Below are positions 52,210 to 60,229 of a stretch of 64,000 nt of DNA, in pieces. The translations under genes and the position numbers were made by a program. Source of the DNA: Actinomycetes bacterium (GTDB lineage Bacteria > Actinomycetota > Acidimicrobiia > Acidimicrobiales > RAAP-2); assembly GCA_021848365.1 (NCBI GenBank), contig JAJZUS010000002.1, positions 372,001 through 436,000 on the forward strand, given 5' to 3'. Each line of letters opens with the position of its first letter. Position 1 is the stretch's first letter. The notes beneath the pieces were generated by a model, which had not been told where the DNA came from, did no database searches, and was given only the letters and a program-made list of their open reading frames with translations.

Positions 52210-53364
52210 TCAGACCTCCCCGAGAGCCGCCTCGACGCGATCGCGCGCCGGAGAGGTGATCGGCGCGCGCCACGGCGAACGGGCGCCCACGTGGGCCTCG
52301 GAGCCCCGACGGAAGTGCTGGGCCTGCGCCTCGGTCTCGATGAACGGCAGGTCCATCGGGAAGAGACGCGCGCCCCGCGGCCGGGGTCCGGCCTTCGAGA
52401 CGTGGCCCCACAGGGAGTGCCCGACGACGTCCTCGGCGAGGAGGGCGGCGTCGATGAGTCGGTCGAGGTTGACGCCGGTCGAGACGCCCCGCTCCTCGAG
52501 CAGGTCCACCAAGTCCTCGGTCGGGATCATTCGCGTCATGCGTCCGTGTCCACCATACGGGCATCCGCCCATGCCCCCGATGGAACTGTCGAGGACCAGG
52601 GTGCACTCCGCGTCGAGGGTGCGCAGGGCCTCGTAGGCCGAGAGGAGGGCCGTGCCCCGGGCGTCGTGGAGGTGGAGGTGGAAGCGGGTGATCTCCGGCC
52701 AGCGCTCGCGGATCGCGCGCAGCTGGGCCGCGACGTCCCACGGGAGGTTCCAGCCCATCGGGTCCCCGATCCACACGCGGTCGACGGCGAACCCCCTCGC
52801 CGTCCACATCTCGTACTGCTGAGCGAGCAGGTCCATGCGCTGGGCCTCGGTGAAGGGTCCGAGCCAGTTCGACCCCCAGGCCGCGTTGATGCCGATGCCG
52901 GCGCGCGTCGCGCCCTCCGCGACGGCCCGCTCGACGACGTCGTCCCAGGCCTCGATCTCCTGGCGCTGCGAGCGGTTGGTGTTACGGCGCACGAAGACGT
53001 CGCAGAGGTGCACCAGGGTCGTCGGCACCTCATCGGGCTCGCTCAGCGGGGGGACGTAGGCGCGCCGGCGCTCCCGGCCTCGCTCGTTCAGGGCGAGGGC
53101 CGTGTAACGCACCCCCTCGACCGGGTGGAACCGCGTCACGATCTCGTCGATCGAGGCCATCTGAGGCGTCCAGTCGGGGCTCACGAACGAGCCCACCACG
53201 ATCGTGCGCAGGCCAGTGAGTGAGAGGGCGTCGAGCAGGGCGATCTTGCTCGCGACCGGGATCTCCGCACTCTCGATCTGCATCCCCTCTCGCATGCCCT
53301 CCTCGATGATCTCGACCTGGGGCCAGCCCGTCGCGGAGATCGGCTCAGTAGGCGTGGTCATCAT
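52210..53364 (-). CDS. HMG-CoA lyase-like carbon-carbon lyase
   Basis: A 384-residue TIM-barrel protein of the DRE-TIM metallolyase group. VEIIEEGMREGMQIESAEIP is the metal-binding start, with Glu in place of the usual Asp before the GxREG; VWIGDPMGWNLPWDVAAQL and ITRFHLHLHDARGTALLSAY (HxH metal ligands) and LDSSIGGMGGCPYGGHGRM (catalytic Cys) are clear. It should cleave a 3-hydroxy-acyl-CoA such as HMG-CoA or citramalyl-CoA. About 60 extra C-terminal residues are rich in Arg and Pro. The ATG at 53364 has GGGAG five bases upstream and overlaps the CoA-transferase 3' end by 20 bases. Confidence 0.82.
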   Translation of the reverse strand: MMTTPTEPISATGWPQVEIIEEGMREGMQIESAEIPVASKIALLDALSLTGLRTIVVGSFVSPDWTPQMASIDEIVTRFHPVEGVRYTALALNERGRERRRAYVPPLSEPDEVPTTLVHLCDVFVRRNTNRSQRQEIEAWDDVVERAVAEGATRAGIGINAAWGSNWLGPFTEAQRMDLLAQQYEMWTARGFAVDRVWIGDPMGWNLPWDVAAQLRAIRERWPEITRFHLHLHDARGTALLSAYEALRTLDAECTLVLDSSIGGMGGCPYGGHGRMTRMIPTEDLVDLLEERGVSTGVNLDRLIDAALLAEDVVGHSLWGHVSKAGPRPRGARLFPMDLPFIETEAQAQHFRRGSEAHVGARSPWRAPITSPARDRVEAALGEV

Positions 53365-54547
53365 GGAGGCTCCCGATCTCGTCGTCGCGGTAGCCGACGC
53401 CCCGGAGGACCTCGGCGGTGTGCTCCCCCAGGCGCGGGGGTGGTCCAGGGGGGGCGAGTGCGGAGCCGTCGACGCGCACCCCGCTGCCGACGACCGCGAC
53501 CGTGGCTCGCTCGGGTAGCCCGAGTGGGATCTCGTGGACCAGCCCGCGCCCGCGGACCTGCTCGTGCTCGAGCACCTCGGGGAGCGAGAGGACCCGCCCG
53601 GCGGGCACGCTCGCCGCCGCGAGGTCCTCCTCCCACTCCCGCGCGCTGCGCGAGGCGAGGGTCGCCTCCATCTCGGCCGTGAGTTCCGCGCGGTGGGCCT
53701 TACGCAGCTCGCGCGTCGCGAAGCGGGGGTCCTCGAGCAGGTCGGGCCGACCGAGCACCGCGCAGACCGACGCGAACTGGTACTGGGCGTTGGCGGCGAT
53801 GTTGAGGAGCCCGTCGCCGGTGTGGAAGGTCCCCGAGGGGGCCGAGGCCGCGTTGTCGTTGCCGAGGCGCCCCGTGTAGTGGTGAGTGATGAGGGTCTCG
53901 GAGACGACCCAGCCCATGGCGGTGATCGCGACGTCGAGCATCGAGACGTCGAGGAAGGCCCCCACACCCTCGCGAGACGCGCGCACCAGTGCCGCGGCGA
54001 TCGCCATCGCCGCGGCGTAGCCCCCGAGGGTGTCGCAGACCGGGAACCCGATGCGCGTCGGCTCGGCGGAGGGGAGTCCCGTGACGTCGTTCATCCCCGA
54101 GAGCCCCTGGATGATCTGGTCGAAGGCCGGGCGATCCGATAGCGGACCCTCCGCCCCGAAGCCCGACACCGCGCAGTAGACGAGCCGGGGATTGATCTCG
54201 GCGAGCCGCGCGGGCCCGAAGCCGAGCCGGGTGAGGACGCCGGGTCGCATGTTCTCGACCAGGACGTCGGCCCCCGCCACGAGACGCTCGAGGGCGTCGC
54301 GTCCCGCGGGGTTCTTGAGGTCGAGGACGATCGAGCGCTTGCCCGCGTTCTGGGCGACGAAGGCCGCCCCCATCGCCTCGGATCGGAGGTACCCGTCGTC
54401 CCCCATGTCGCGCGCGAGGTCCCCGGTCCCGGGGATCTCGATCTTCACGACATCGGCACCGAAGAGCGCCAGTTGGTAGGCGGCGAAGGGGCCCGCCAGG
54501 ACGGTCGTGACGTCCAACACCTTCACGCCGTTCAGCAAACTCGACAT
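53345..54547 (-). CDS. CaiB/BaiF-family (class III) CoA-transferase
   Basis: A 400-residue CoA-transferase. It begins LNGVKVLDVTTVLAGPFAAY, contains ADVVKIEIPGTGDLAR, then ENMRPGVLTRLGFGPARLAE, NPRLVYCAVSGFGAEGPLSD, the catalytic Asp in DVSMLDVAITAMGW and the C-terminal half with PAGRVLSLPEVLEHEQVRGR. It moves CoA from succinyl- or another CoA donor to a dicarboxylic or branched acid; the neighbouring lyase would cleave the product. First gene of the leftward operon, 87 bases downstream of a strong terminator. Confidence 0.9.
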   Translation of the reverse strand: MSSLLNGVKVLDVTTVLAGPFAAYQLALFGADVVKIEIPGTGDLARDMGDDGYLRSEAMGAAFVAQNAGKRSIVLDLKNPAGRDALERLVAGADVLVENMRPGVLTRLGFGPARLAEINPRLVYCAVSGFGAEGPLSDRPAFDQIIQGLSGMNDVTGLPSAEPTRIGFPVCDTLGGYAAAMAIAAALVRASREGVGAFLDVSMLDVAITAMGWVVSETLITHHYTGRLGNDNAASAPSGTFHTGDGLLNIAANAQYQFASVCAVLGRPDLLEDPRFATRELRKAHRAELTAEMEATLASRSAREWEEDLAAASVPAGRVLSLPEVLEHEQVRGRGLVHEIPLGLPERATVAVVGSGVRVDGSALAPPGPPPRLGEHTAEVLRGVGYRDDEIGSLHDDHAY

Positions 54548-54633
54548 CCTCGTCCGACTCCATTTCGCGATGGCGGGCCCCTGGGGCCCGACCCTGGTCG
54601 TGCGCGACTCGTCCTCCCGACGGCCCGGGAGGG

Positions 54634-54669
54634 GTGAGCCCCCGCGGCCCGAGGGCCGCGGGGGCTCAC
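54634..54669 (-). terminator. Strong GC-rich hairpin terminator after the Liv binding-protein gene
   Basis: GTGAGCCCCCGCGGCCC (54634-54650) pairs perfectly over 17 bases with GGGCCGCGGGGGCTCAC (54653-54669). It lies 12 bases past the stop codon of the substrate-binding protein gene and separates the transporter from the CoA-transferase operon. No T-run follows, as is common in high-GC actinomycetes. Confidence 0.75.
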
Positions 54670-54680
54670 GATCAGGCGGC

Positions 54681-55973
54681 TCAGCCCTCCTTCGCCACGA
54701 CCTGCGCCAGCTGCTGCGGCGTGACGTAGGTCCGGACCACGTTGTTCAGCTTCGAGTCGAAGCCGACCATCTGGAAGCCGCTGAACACGTTGTGGTACTT
54801 GTTGAAGTCGTCGTTCCCACCCGCGCCGTTGTAGTTGATCTTCTTGTGGTGCTTCAGAAGAGTCACGCACTGCGTGTAGGTCGAGCACACCGTTCCCGGC
54901 GGGTCCGAGACCAGCATCACGTCCTTCACCCAGACCTTCGGATTCGTCGAGTTCGCCATGGTCATGGCCAGCGAGGCGATGACGATGGAGTCGTAGAAGT
55001 TGAAGCTCGTGGGCAGGATGGACGTCGTACGCCAGACGCTCTGGTAGTCCGACAGGAAGTGGTTGTACGCGTTGTCCGCCGTCGTCGGCGTCGCCGGCAG
55101 CGCCGCCGTCAGGTTGGTCGACGCGGCCGACCCGAAGGACTGCGCGTAGGACCCCTGCGGAGCCGACTGCAGGTCGTCGCCGACCCACTGGGCGGCCGTC
55201 GTGTAGCCGAGCTGCTGAGCGTCACCGAACAGGGTCGCCGCCGTCTGGGTGTCCATCGAGTCGAAGATCACCTTGGGGTTGCCCGCGAAGGCCTGGGTGA
55301 GCTCCGAACTGTACGAGGACTGCCCCGGCGTCAGCGTGATGTTCTGCTGGATCGTCCCGCCGAGGGCCTTGAAGGCCTTCATGAGCGGCGGCACGAAGCC
55401 CTGCGAGTTCGCCGAGTTGTCGAACATGAGCGACGCCGTCTTCCAACCGTGGCTGATCGCGTAGTACGCCATGGCGATCGCCTCGGTCGAGTCCGACGCC
55501 GTCGTGCGGAACACGTACGGCTTGTTCATGTTGTCCAGGTTCGACAGACCGCCGACCATGAAGTCGACGACGTTGTTCGGCTGGAACTGGTTGATCACGG
55601 CCTCGATCGTGGGCGAGAACGGCCCGACGATGAAGGTCGGGTGACTGAGCATCAGCTTGCGGAAGGCCGGCAGGGTGTCGACCGAGTCCGCCGAGTCGTC
55701 GACCGTGGCCGACGTCAACATGTGCCCGAGCACGCCGCCACCGTGATTCACCTCGTAGATGCCCACCTTGATGCCGTGCACGCCCCACGCCGACAGGATG
55801 GACTTCGTGCCGGTGTACGGCAAGATCGACCCCACGGTCAGCGGCTTCGGCTTGCCCGACGCACTCGCCGGGACCGTCATCAGCCCCGCCGTCGCGAGCG
55901 ACGCCACCGCCGCCAGCGACACCGCGACGCGTCCGGTTCCCCGACCCCGGGACAACCGCCTCTTTCGTATCAT
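54681..55973 (-). CDS. Liv-type ABC transporter substrate-binding protein
   Basis: A 430-residue exported protein. The signal peptide is MIRKRRLSRGRGTGRVAVSL followed by a hydrophobic core and SASG; there is no lipobox cysteine, so the protein is secreted or wall-held rather than a classical lipoprotein, unless processed otherwise. The periplasmic-binding-protein type I fold appears in LTVGSILPYTGTKSILSAWG, ILPYTGTK, FIVGPFSPTIEAVINQFQPN and MLVSDPPG. It binds a small ligand (branched-chain amino acid, amide, urea or similar) for the permeases encoded upstream. GAGGGGG lies upstream of the ATG at 55973. Last gene of the transporter cluster. Confidence 0.82.
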   Translation of the reverse strand: MIRKRRLSRGRGTGRVAVSLAAVASLATAGLMTVPASASGKPKPLTVGSILPYTGTKSILSAWGVHGIKVGIYEVNHGGGVLGHMLTSATVDDSADSVDTLPAFRKLMLSHPTFIVGPFSPTIEAVINQFQPNNVVDFMVGGLSNLDNMNKPYVFRTTASDSTEAIAMAYYAISHGWKTASLMFDNSANSQGFVPPLMKAFKALGGTIQQNITLTPGQSSYSSELTQAFAGNPKVIFDSMDTQTAATLFGDAQQLGYTTAAQWVGDDLQSAPQGSYAQSFGSAASTNLTAALPATPTTADNAYNHFLSDYQSVWRTTSILPTSFNFYDSIVIASLAMTMANSTNPKVWVKDVMLVSDPPGTVCSTYTQCVTLLKHHKKINYNGAGGNDDFNKYHNVFSGFQMVGFDSKLNNVVRTYVTPQQLAQVVAKEG

Positions 55974-56044
55974 CAGGTACCCCCCTCTTTCTTCCTGCTT
56001 CGCGGCCGCGGGTCCATCCCGCGGCGACGATCGTGAGACTCTGG

Positions 56045-56761
56045 TCAGTGATCGGCCCCGGCGCGACCGAGGAAGATCGCCGCGAGGTCGAGTGATGCGA
56101 TGTCCGCCGCCGTGCCGTGCACGTGGTTCGAACCGGCGACGAAGATGTGGACGAACGTCGCGTGCTTGAGGGCGCGCTCGACGTTCTGCTCCACGACGAG
56201 GACCCCGGTCCCCGTCTGGGCGATGCCCTCGATCTGGTTCCAGACGACGTCGGTGTAGGCGGGCGAGAGCCCGGCCGTCGGCTCGTCGAGCACGATCACC
56301 GTGGGCTCGACCATGAGCGCGCGGGCGATGGCGAGGAGGTTCTGCTGACCCCCCGACAGGTTGCCCGCCCGCTTCTCGGTCGCCTTGCTCAGGTCCTTGA
56401 AGATCGAGAGCACGTACTCCATGCGCGCCGCGGTGTCGCCCTTCGAGGCGTAGCCGCCGACGTCGAGGTTCTCGCGCACCGTGAGGGTCTTGAAGACGTT
56501 GTCGTTCTGGGGCACGTAGACCAGCCCGTGCCGGGGCATCTGGTGCGGCGGCATGCGGGTGATGTCCTGGTCGCCCAGGGTGATCCGGCCGTTGGTCGCT
56601 CGCAGGATCCCTACGACGGTCTTCGCGAACGTCGACTTCCCGGCTCCGTTCGGCCCGATGATCGTCGTGACCGCCCCGGCGTCGACCGATAGCGAGATGT
56701 CGTTGATGATGGGCGTGCGGCCGTATCCGGCCGTCACGTTCTCAGCCGTGAGTACTGGCAT
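56045..56761 (-). CDS. livF: Liv-type ABC transporter ATPase (LivF-like)
   Basis: A 238-residue ATPase. LTAENVTAGYGRTPIINDIS, Walker A IIGPNGAGKSTFAKTVVG, Q-loop LVYVPQNDNVFKTLTVRENL, signature NLSGGQQNLLAIARALMVEP, Walker B VIVLDEPTAGLSP and the switch His region VVEQNVERALKHA are all present. It pairs with the LivG-like ATPase on the cytoplasmic side. The ATG at 56761 overlaps the end of livG by 20 bases. Confidence 0.93.
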   Translation of the reverse strand: MPVLTAENVTAGYGRTPIINDISLSVDAGAVTTIIGPNGAGKSTFAKTVVGILRATNGRITLGDQDITRMPPHQMPRHGLVYVPQNDNVFKTLTVRENLDVGGYASKGDTAARMEYVLSIFKDLSKATEKRAGNLSGGQQNLLAIARALMVEPTVIVLDEPTAGLSPAYTDVVWNQIEGIAQTGTGVLVVEQNVERALKHATFVHIFVAGSNHVHGTAADIASLDLAAIFLGRAGADH

Positions 56762-57557
56762 TGATCACCTCACCTAGGTAGGCCTGGACGACGTCCTGGT
56801 TCGCCCGCAGGTCGCTGAGCTTGCCGGTGGCGAGCGTGCGGCCCTCGGCGAGGACGATGACGTGGTCGCAGATCTTCTCCACGACGTTGAGATTGTGCTC
56901 GACCATGAGGACGGTCACCCCGCTCGCCTTGAGGTCGAGGATGTACCCCCCGATCCGGTCGATGAGGGCGGGATTGACGCCGGCCATCGGCTCGTCGAGC
57001 AGGAGGACCCTCGGCTGAGCCATGACCGCACGGGCGATCTCGAGGAGCTTCTTCTGCCCGCCCGAGAGCTCGCGGGCGCGGTTGTCCCGTAGGTCGTAGA
57101 GGCCGTAGGTCTTCAGGGTCTCGAGGGCCCGCTCGACGTTCTCGCGCTCCTCGCGCCGCACCGCGAGGGGGCGGAAGAAGATGTTGAAGAGCGACTCGCC
57201 GGCCTGGTGCTTCGGGGCGACGAGCAGGTTCTCGAGGACCGTCAGCCCACCGAGTTCGCGCGAGAGCTGGAAGGAGCGCATGAGGCCCCGCCGGGCGATC
57301 TTGTGGCTCGGCCAGTTGGTGACGTCGGTGCCCACCAGCTGCATGCGGCCGCTGTCGCTCTGCATCATTCCCGACAGGAGGTTGACGATGGTCGTCTTCC
57401 CGGCGCCGTTCGGTCCGATGAGGGCGGTGATCTGCCCCTGGGGGACGTCGAAGGTGGCGCCGGCGACCGCGAGCACGCCCTGGAAGGCCTTCTTCAGGTC
57501 CTGGCACTGCAGCGCGTAGGCGGGCGCCCCCGTGGTCGGTGTCACGTTGTCACTCAC
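56742..57557 (-). CDS. livG: Liv-type ABC transporter ATPase (LivG-like)
   Basis: A 271-residue ATPase with ALQCQDLKKAFQGVLAVAGA, Walker A LIGPNGAGKTTIVNLLSGMM, RGLMRSFQLSRELGGLTVLE, signature RELSGGQKKLLEIARAVMAQ, Walker B VLLLDEPMAGVNPALID and LMVEHNLNVVEKICDHVIVL. It is longer than LivF by the usual 20-30 residues in the helical subdomain. Overlaps livM upstream by eight bases and livF downstream by 20. Confidence 0.93.
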   Translation of the reverse strand: MSDNVTPTTGAPAYALQCQDLKKAFQGVLAVAGATFDVPQGQITALIGPNGAGKTTIVNLLSGMMQSDSGRMQLVGTDVTNWPSHKIARRGLMRSFQLSRELGGLTVLENLLVAPKHQAGESLFNIFFRPLAVRREERENVERALETLKTYGLYDLRDNRARELSGGQKKLLEIARAVMAQPRVLLLDEPMAGVNPALIDRIGGYILDLKASGVTVLMVEHNLNVVEKICDHVIVLAEGRTLATGKLSDLRANQDVVQAYLGEVINASTHG

Positions 57558-58575
57558 CGCTCTTCCCCTGTCCCTCCGTCGCGGTCGTCAACTCGCGGCC
57601 GCGACCCCGGGCCCGATCCGCGAGCATGCCGGCGCTCTTGCGCACCCGCTCGGGGACGACGCCCTGGGGGCGGAACCAGAGCATGACCATCAGCAGCGCG
57701 CCGACGACCATCGTGTCGATGTACTCGATGAGCCCCGGGTGCCCCGGGATCTCGGGCAGGAAGGCCGGCAGGTGGATGAGGAGCGTCTCCACCACCAGGG
57801 CCCCCACCAGCATGCCGACGTTGTTGCCGACGCCGCCGACGATGATGACCGCGAAGACCACGAAGGTCTCCCCGGGCAGCCAGGCCGTGGGGTTGAAGGA
57901 GCCCCCGAACTGGATGATGAGGCCGCCGCCGACACCGGCGTAGAAGGCCCCGATGATCATCGAGGTCAGCTTGTAGCCGAAGGGGTTCTTCCCCAGGGCC
58001 CCGGCCACCCCGTCGTCGTCGCGGATCGCCCGGAAGGTGCGCCCCAGGGGCGACTTCATGATCCGGCTCATGAAGAACCACATGAGCAGGGCGATGAGCC
58101 CGGTCACGACGGCGAAGAACGGGATGAACGAGTTCGTCGTCAGGTGGAAGATCCCCGCCATGGGCTGGGGGACGTTGTAGAGGCCGTCCGCCCCGTTGAA
58201 GAGGGGCACGTAGTTGTTGATCACGTCGTAGAGGACGAGCGACAACGACACGAGGACCATCGCCAGGTAGTCGGTCCGCAACCGTCGCAACACGATGAAG
58301 GCGACGAGCACCGCGACGGCCGACGCGACCAGTCCCCCCAGCAGGAGGTTGAAGGGGAAGGGCAACCCCCAACCCATGATGTACTGCTGGCCGGTCCCCG
58401 CCGCGTTCGGGAGGCTCGCCGCGCCGGTCACGTACGCGCCGATGGCGACGAAGGCGATGTAGGCGAAGTTGAGGATCCCGGTCTCCCCGTACTGGATGTT
58501 CAGCCCCATCGCGAGGATGAAGTAGTCGAACAGGAAGAAGACCAGGGTGAAGACGTAGTACCAGAACGCCGACAT
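57550..58575 (-). CDS. livM: Liv-type ABC transporter permease (LivM-like)
   Basis: A 341-residue permease with about nine hydrophobic segments. YGETGILNFAYIAFVAIGAY is the family's start motif; FRAIRDDDGVAGALGKNPFG is the cytoplasmic coupling loop (EAA-like) that docks the ATPases; IVGGVGNNVGMLVGALVVET follows. It forms the membrane channel with LivH. The C-terminus is about 20 residues longer than in many relatives and positively charged. ATG at 58575 lies three bases after the livH stop. Confidence 0.92.
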   Translation of the reverse strand: MSAFWYYVFTLVFFLFDYFILAMGLNIQYGETGILNFAYIAFVAIGAYVTGAASLPNAAGTGQQYIMGWGLPFPFNLLLGGLVASAVAVLVAFIVLRRLRTDYLAMVLVSLSLVLYDVINNYVPLFNGADGLYNVPQPMAGIFHLTTNSFIPFFAVVTGLIALLMWFFMSRIMKSPLGRTFRAIRDDDGVAGALGKNPFGYKLTSMIIGAFYAGVGGGLIIQFGGSFNPTAWLPGETFVVFAVIIVGGVGNNVGMLVGALVVETLLIHLPAFLPEIPGHPGLIEYIDTMVVGALLMVMLWFRPQGVVPERVRKSAGMLADRARGRGRELTTATEGQGKSGE

Positions 58576-58578
58576 GGG

Positions 58579-59454
58579 CTATCCCTTCGGTCGCGAGAAG
58601 AGGCCGTTCGGCCGGAACAGGAGAGTGAGGATGAGGATCACGAAGGCCACGTCCAGCTTGTAGGCCGGGTCGATGAAGGCCGCCGAGATCTCGGTCGCCA
58701 TCCCGATGATGACGGCTCCGGCCATCGCGCCGTAGATGCTCCCCACCCCGCCGACGATCACCGCCGCGAAGATCACGAAGAGGAAGAGCTCGCCGGCGGC
58801 CGGCGTGATGTTGCCCTCGGAGATGCCGAGGACGGCGCCCGCGAGACCGGAGAGCGTCCCCGACAGGAACCAGGTGATCGTCGTGATCCGCCGGGTGTCG
58901 ATGCCGCTCGTCATGGCGAGCGTCGTGTTGTCGGACATCGCCCGCATCGACTTGCCGAGGCGCGTCGTCTTCAGCATCACCGCGACACCGACCATGACCA
59001 CGACCGAGATGGCCATGACGAGGAGCTGGTCGCGCGTGAGGAGGAACGGCCCGATCCTCACGACGCGCTCGATGGGCATCGCGTAGGCCCGCACGTCCGG
59101 ACCCCAGATGGAGTAGACGACGTTCAGGATGATGAGCGAGAGACCGAAGGTCACGATCATCACGTAGAAGGTCTTCGAGAATCGCCGGGCGAACCGGCTG
59201 AAGAGCAGGTGGTTGATGATCACCGCGAGCACGCCCATCAACAGCGACCCGCACACCGTCGCGATCCACACGTTCCAGTGGAAGAACTCGGCGTTGAAGA
59301 CGTACGTGAAGTACGCGCCCAGCGCCATGAAGTCCCCGTAGGCGAAGTTGATGTAGTTCGTGATGCCGAACTGCAGGCTCAACCCCACCGCCGCGATCGC
59401 GAGTACGGACGCCGTCACGAAGCCGAAGCCCACGGACAGCCAGAAGAGCGTCAC
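58579..59454 (-). CDS. livH: Liv-type ABC transporter permease (LivH-like)
   Basis: A 291-residue permease with about eight hydrophobic segments. LSLQFGITNYINFAYGDFMA is the diagnostic start; MRAMSDNTTLAMTSGIDTRR is the coupling loop; VGGVGSIYGAMAGAVIIGMA follows. First gene of the five-gene transporter operon. A GGAG-type Shine-Dalgarno sequence lies in a G-run just before the GTG at 59454, and a good promoter is found about 55 bases upstream. Confidence 0.92.
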   Translation of the reverse strand: MTLFWLSVGFGFVTASVLAIAAVGLSLQFGITNYINFAYGDFMALGAYFTYVFNAEFFHWNVWIATVCGSLLMGVLAVIINHLLFSRFARRFSKTFYVMIVTFGLSLIILNVVYSIWGPDVRAYAMPIERVVRIGPFLLTRDQLLVMAISVVVMVGVAVMLKTTRLGKSMRAMSDNTTLAMTSGIDTRRITTITWFLSGTLSGLAGAVLGISEGNITPAAGELFLFVIFAAVIVGGVGSIYGAMAGAVIIGMATEISAAFIDPAYKLDVAFVILILTLLFRPNGLFSRPKG

Positions 59455-59508
59455 TACTCCCCCCCCATTTCCCCCCTCGTGCGACGAACGTCAACACGAA
59501 TTTGAGAG

Positions 59509-59537
59509 TTTCTATCAAATAGGTCCCCCTACGTCAA
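59509..59537 (-). promoter_or_regulatory. Promoter of the Liv-type transporter operon
   Basis: On the minus strand TTGACG (59537-59532) and TAGAAA (59514-59509) are 17 bases apart. It is the best-matching conventional promoter I found in the window, with five of six and four of six consensus bases by hand. The start would be near 59502, giving a leader of about 48 bases. Confidence 0.6.
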
Positions 59538-59552
59538 GGACTTCGATAGAAA
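59509..59552. promoter_or_regulatory. Operator-like inverted repeat bracketing the transporter promoter
   Basis: TTTCTATC (59509-59516) and GATAGAAA (59545-59552) are perfect eight-base inverted copies, 28 bases apart. One arm covers the -10 element, the other lies just upstream of the -35, so a repressor bound at both could loop or cover the promoter. Confidence 0.5.
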
Positions 59553-59668
59553 TGTGGACGTCGTCCTATCAGACGCCGCCGTTCCGCGGTGTTCACCCTC
59601 AGGAATCTCATGGGCCGAGAGGTCGAGGGGGCCGTCGCCTCGAGCACTACTCAGAGGTAAGCCCTCAT

Positions 59669-59689
59669 CGCGAGCGGTCGTCGCTCGCG
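59669..59689 (-). terminator. Hairpin after the NifX-like gene and its relic
   Basis: CGCGAGCG (59669-59676) and CGCTCGCG (59682-59689) form a perfect eight-base stem with loop GTCGT. It lies 39 bases past the stop of the decayed duplicate and could end the ettA transcript. Between this hairpin and the operator at 59552 I see nothing else. Confidence 0.4.
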
Positions 59690-59727
59690 GGCCGCGGCGG
59701 CGCCGGCCGACGGCGCTCTCTCAGGAA

Positions 59728-59856
59728 TCAGCTCGCGAAGAGGGCGGCGAGGACAGCCGCGCGAACGTCCCCGTCGGCGTCGAGGTGCGGGGCGATCGTC
59801 GTGAGGCCGAGTTGACGCACCAATGCGTCTCCTACGAGGTAGGCGACGACGGCGCC
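59728..59856 (-). pseudogene. Decayed C-terminal copy of the NifX-like gene
   Basis: Read on the minus strand these 43 codons give GAVVAYLVGDALVRQLGLTT, IAPHLDADGDVRAAVLAALF, AS and a stop. By hand count 31 of 42 residues match the last 42 residues of the intact NifX-like protein just upstream. There is no start codon or N-terminal half. The 30 bases after each stop are also alike, so the two lie in a tandem repeat with a period of 152 bases. Confidence 0.75.
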
Positions 59857-60031
59857 GGTCGACGGCGCCCTCTCAAGAATCAGCTCGCGGAGAGGGCGGC
59901 GAGAACGGCCGCGCGAGCGTCCCCGTCGGCGTCGAGGTGCAGGGCGATCTTCATGATGCCGAGCTGACGCACCATTCCGTCACCGACGTGGTGGGCGACG
60001 ACGGCCTGGACGTCGTGGTCGAGGAGGAAGC
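59728..60031. repeat. Diverged 152-base tandem duplication
   Basis: Two copies, about 59728-59879 and 59880-60031, cover the last 40-odd codons of the NifX-like gene and the bases after its stop. The stop codons are exactly 152 bases apart (59728 and 59880). Divergence is spread evenly, pointing to an old event. Confidence 0.65.
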
Positions 60032-60212
60032 GGGCGACCCGGGCGTGGTGACGCGCCGAGCTGCCCTCGTCGTGACGGATGCTCCAGTCGACCTGGTGCT
60101 CCTCCCAGGAGCGCACCTCCCCACCCTCGACGTCGACGACGGCGAGGCGGTCGGCGCGACCCCACCGGGGGTCGACGGTTCCATCGGGCAGGACGGGCAC
60201 GCACGCGATCAC
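59880..60212 (-). CDS. NifX/NifB-C-like (dinitrogenase iron-molybdenum cofactor family) small protein
   Basis: A 110-residue single domain: VPVLPDGTVDPRWGRADRLA, VVDVEGGEVRSWEEHQVDWS, then RVARFLLDHDVQAVVAHHVG, DGMVRQLGIMKIALHL. This is the ribonuclease-H-like Nitro_FeMo-Co fold. No nitrogen-fixation genes are present, so a general metal-cluster or unknown role is likelier; such orphan members are common in non-fixing bacteria. GTG at 60212, 17 bases after the ettA stop, probably in the same transcript. Its C-terminal third is repeated downstream as a relic. Confidence 0.7.
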   Translation of the reverse strand: MIACVPVLPDGTVDPRWGRADRLAVVDVEGGEVRSWEEHQVDWSIRHDEGSSARHHARVARFLLDHDVQAVVAHHVGDGMVRQLGIMKIALHLDADGDARAAVLAALSAS

Positions 60213-60229
60213 TCGTCCATGGTAGGCCC

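Noticed and set aside
57532-59505. A 657-codon open frame on the plus strand across the Liv permease genes
   Set aside because: The leftward frames encode complete LivM and LivH proteins with all motifs; the plus frame is a His/Asp/Arg-rich mirror with no domain.
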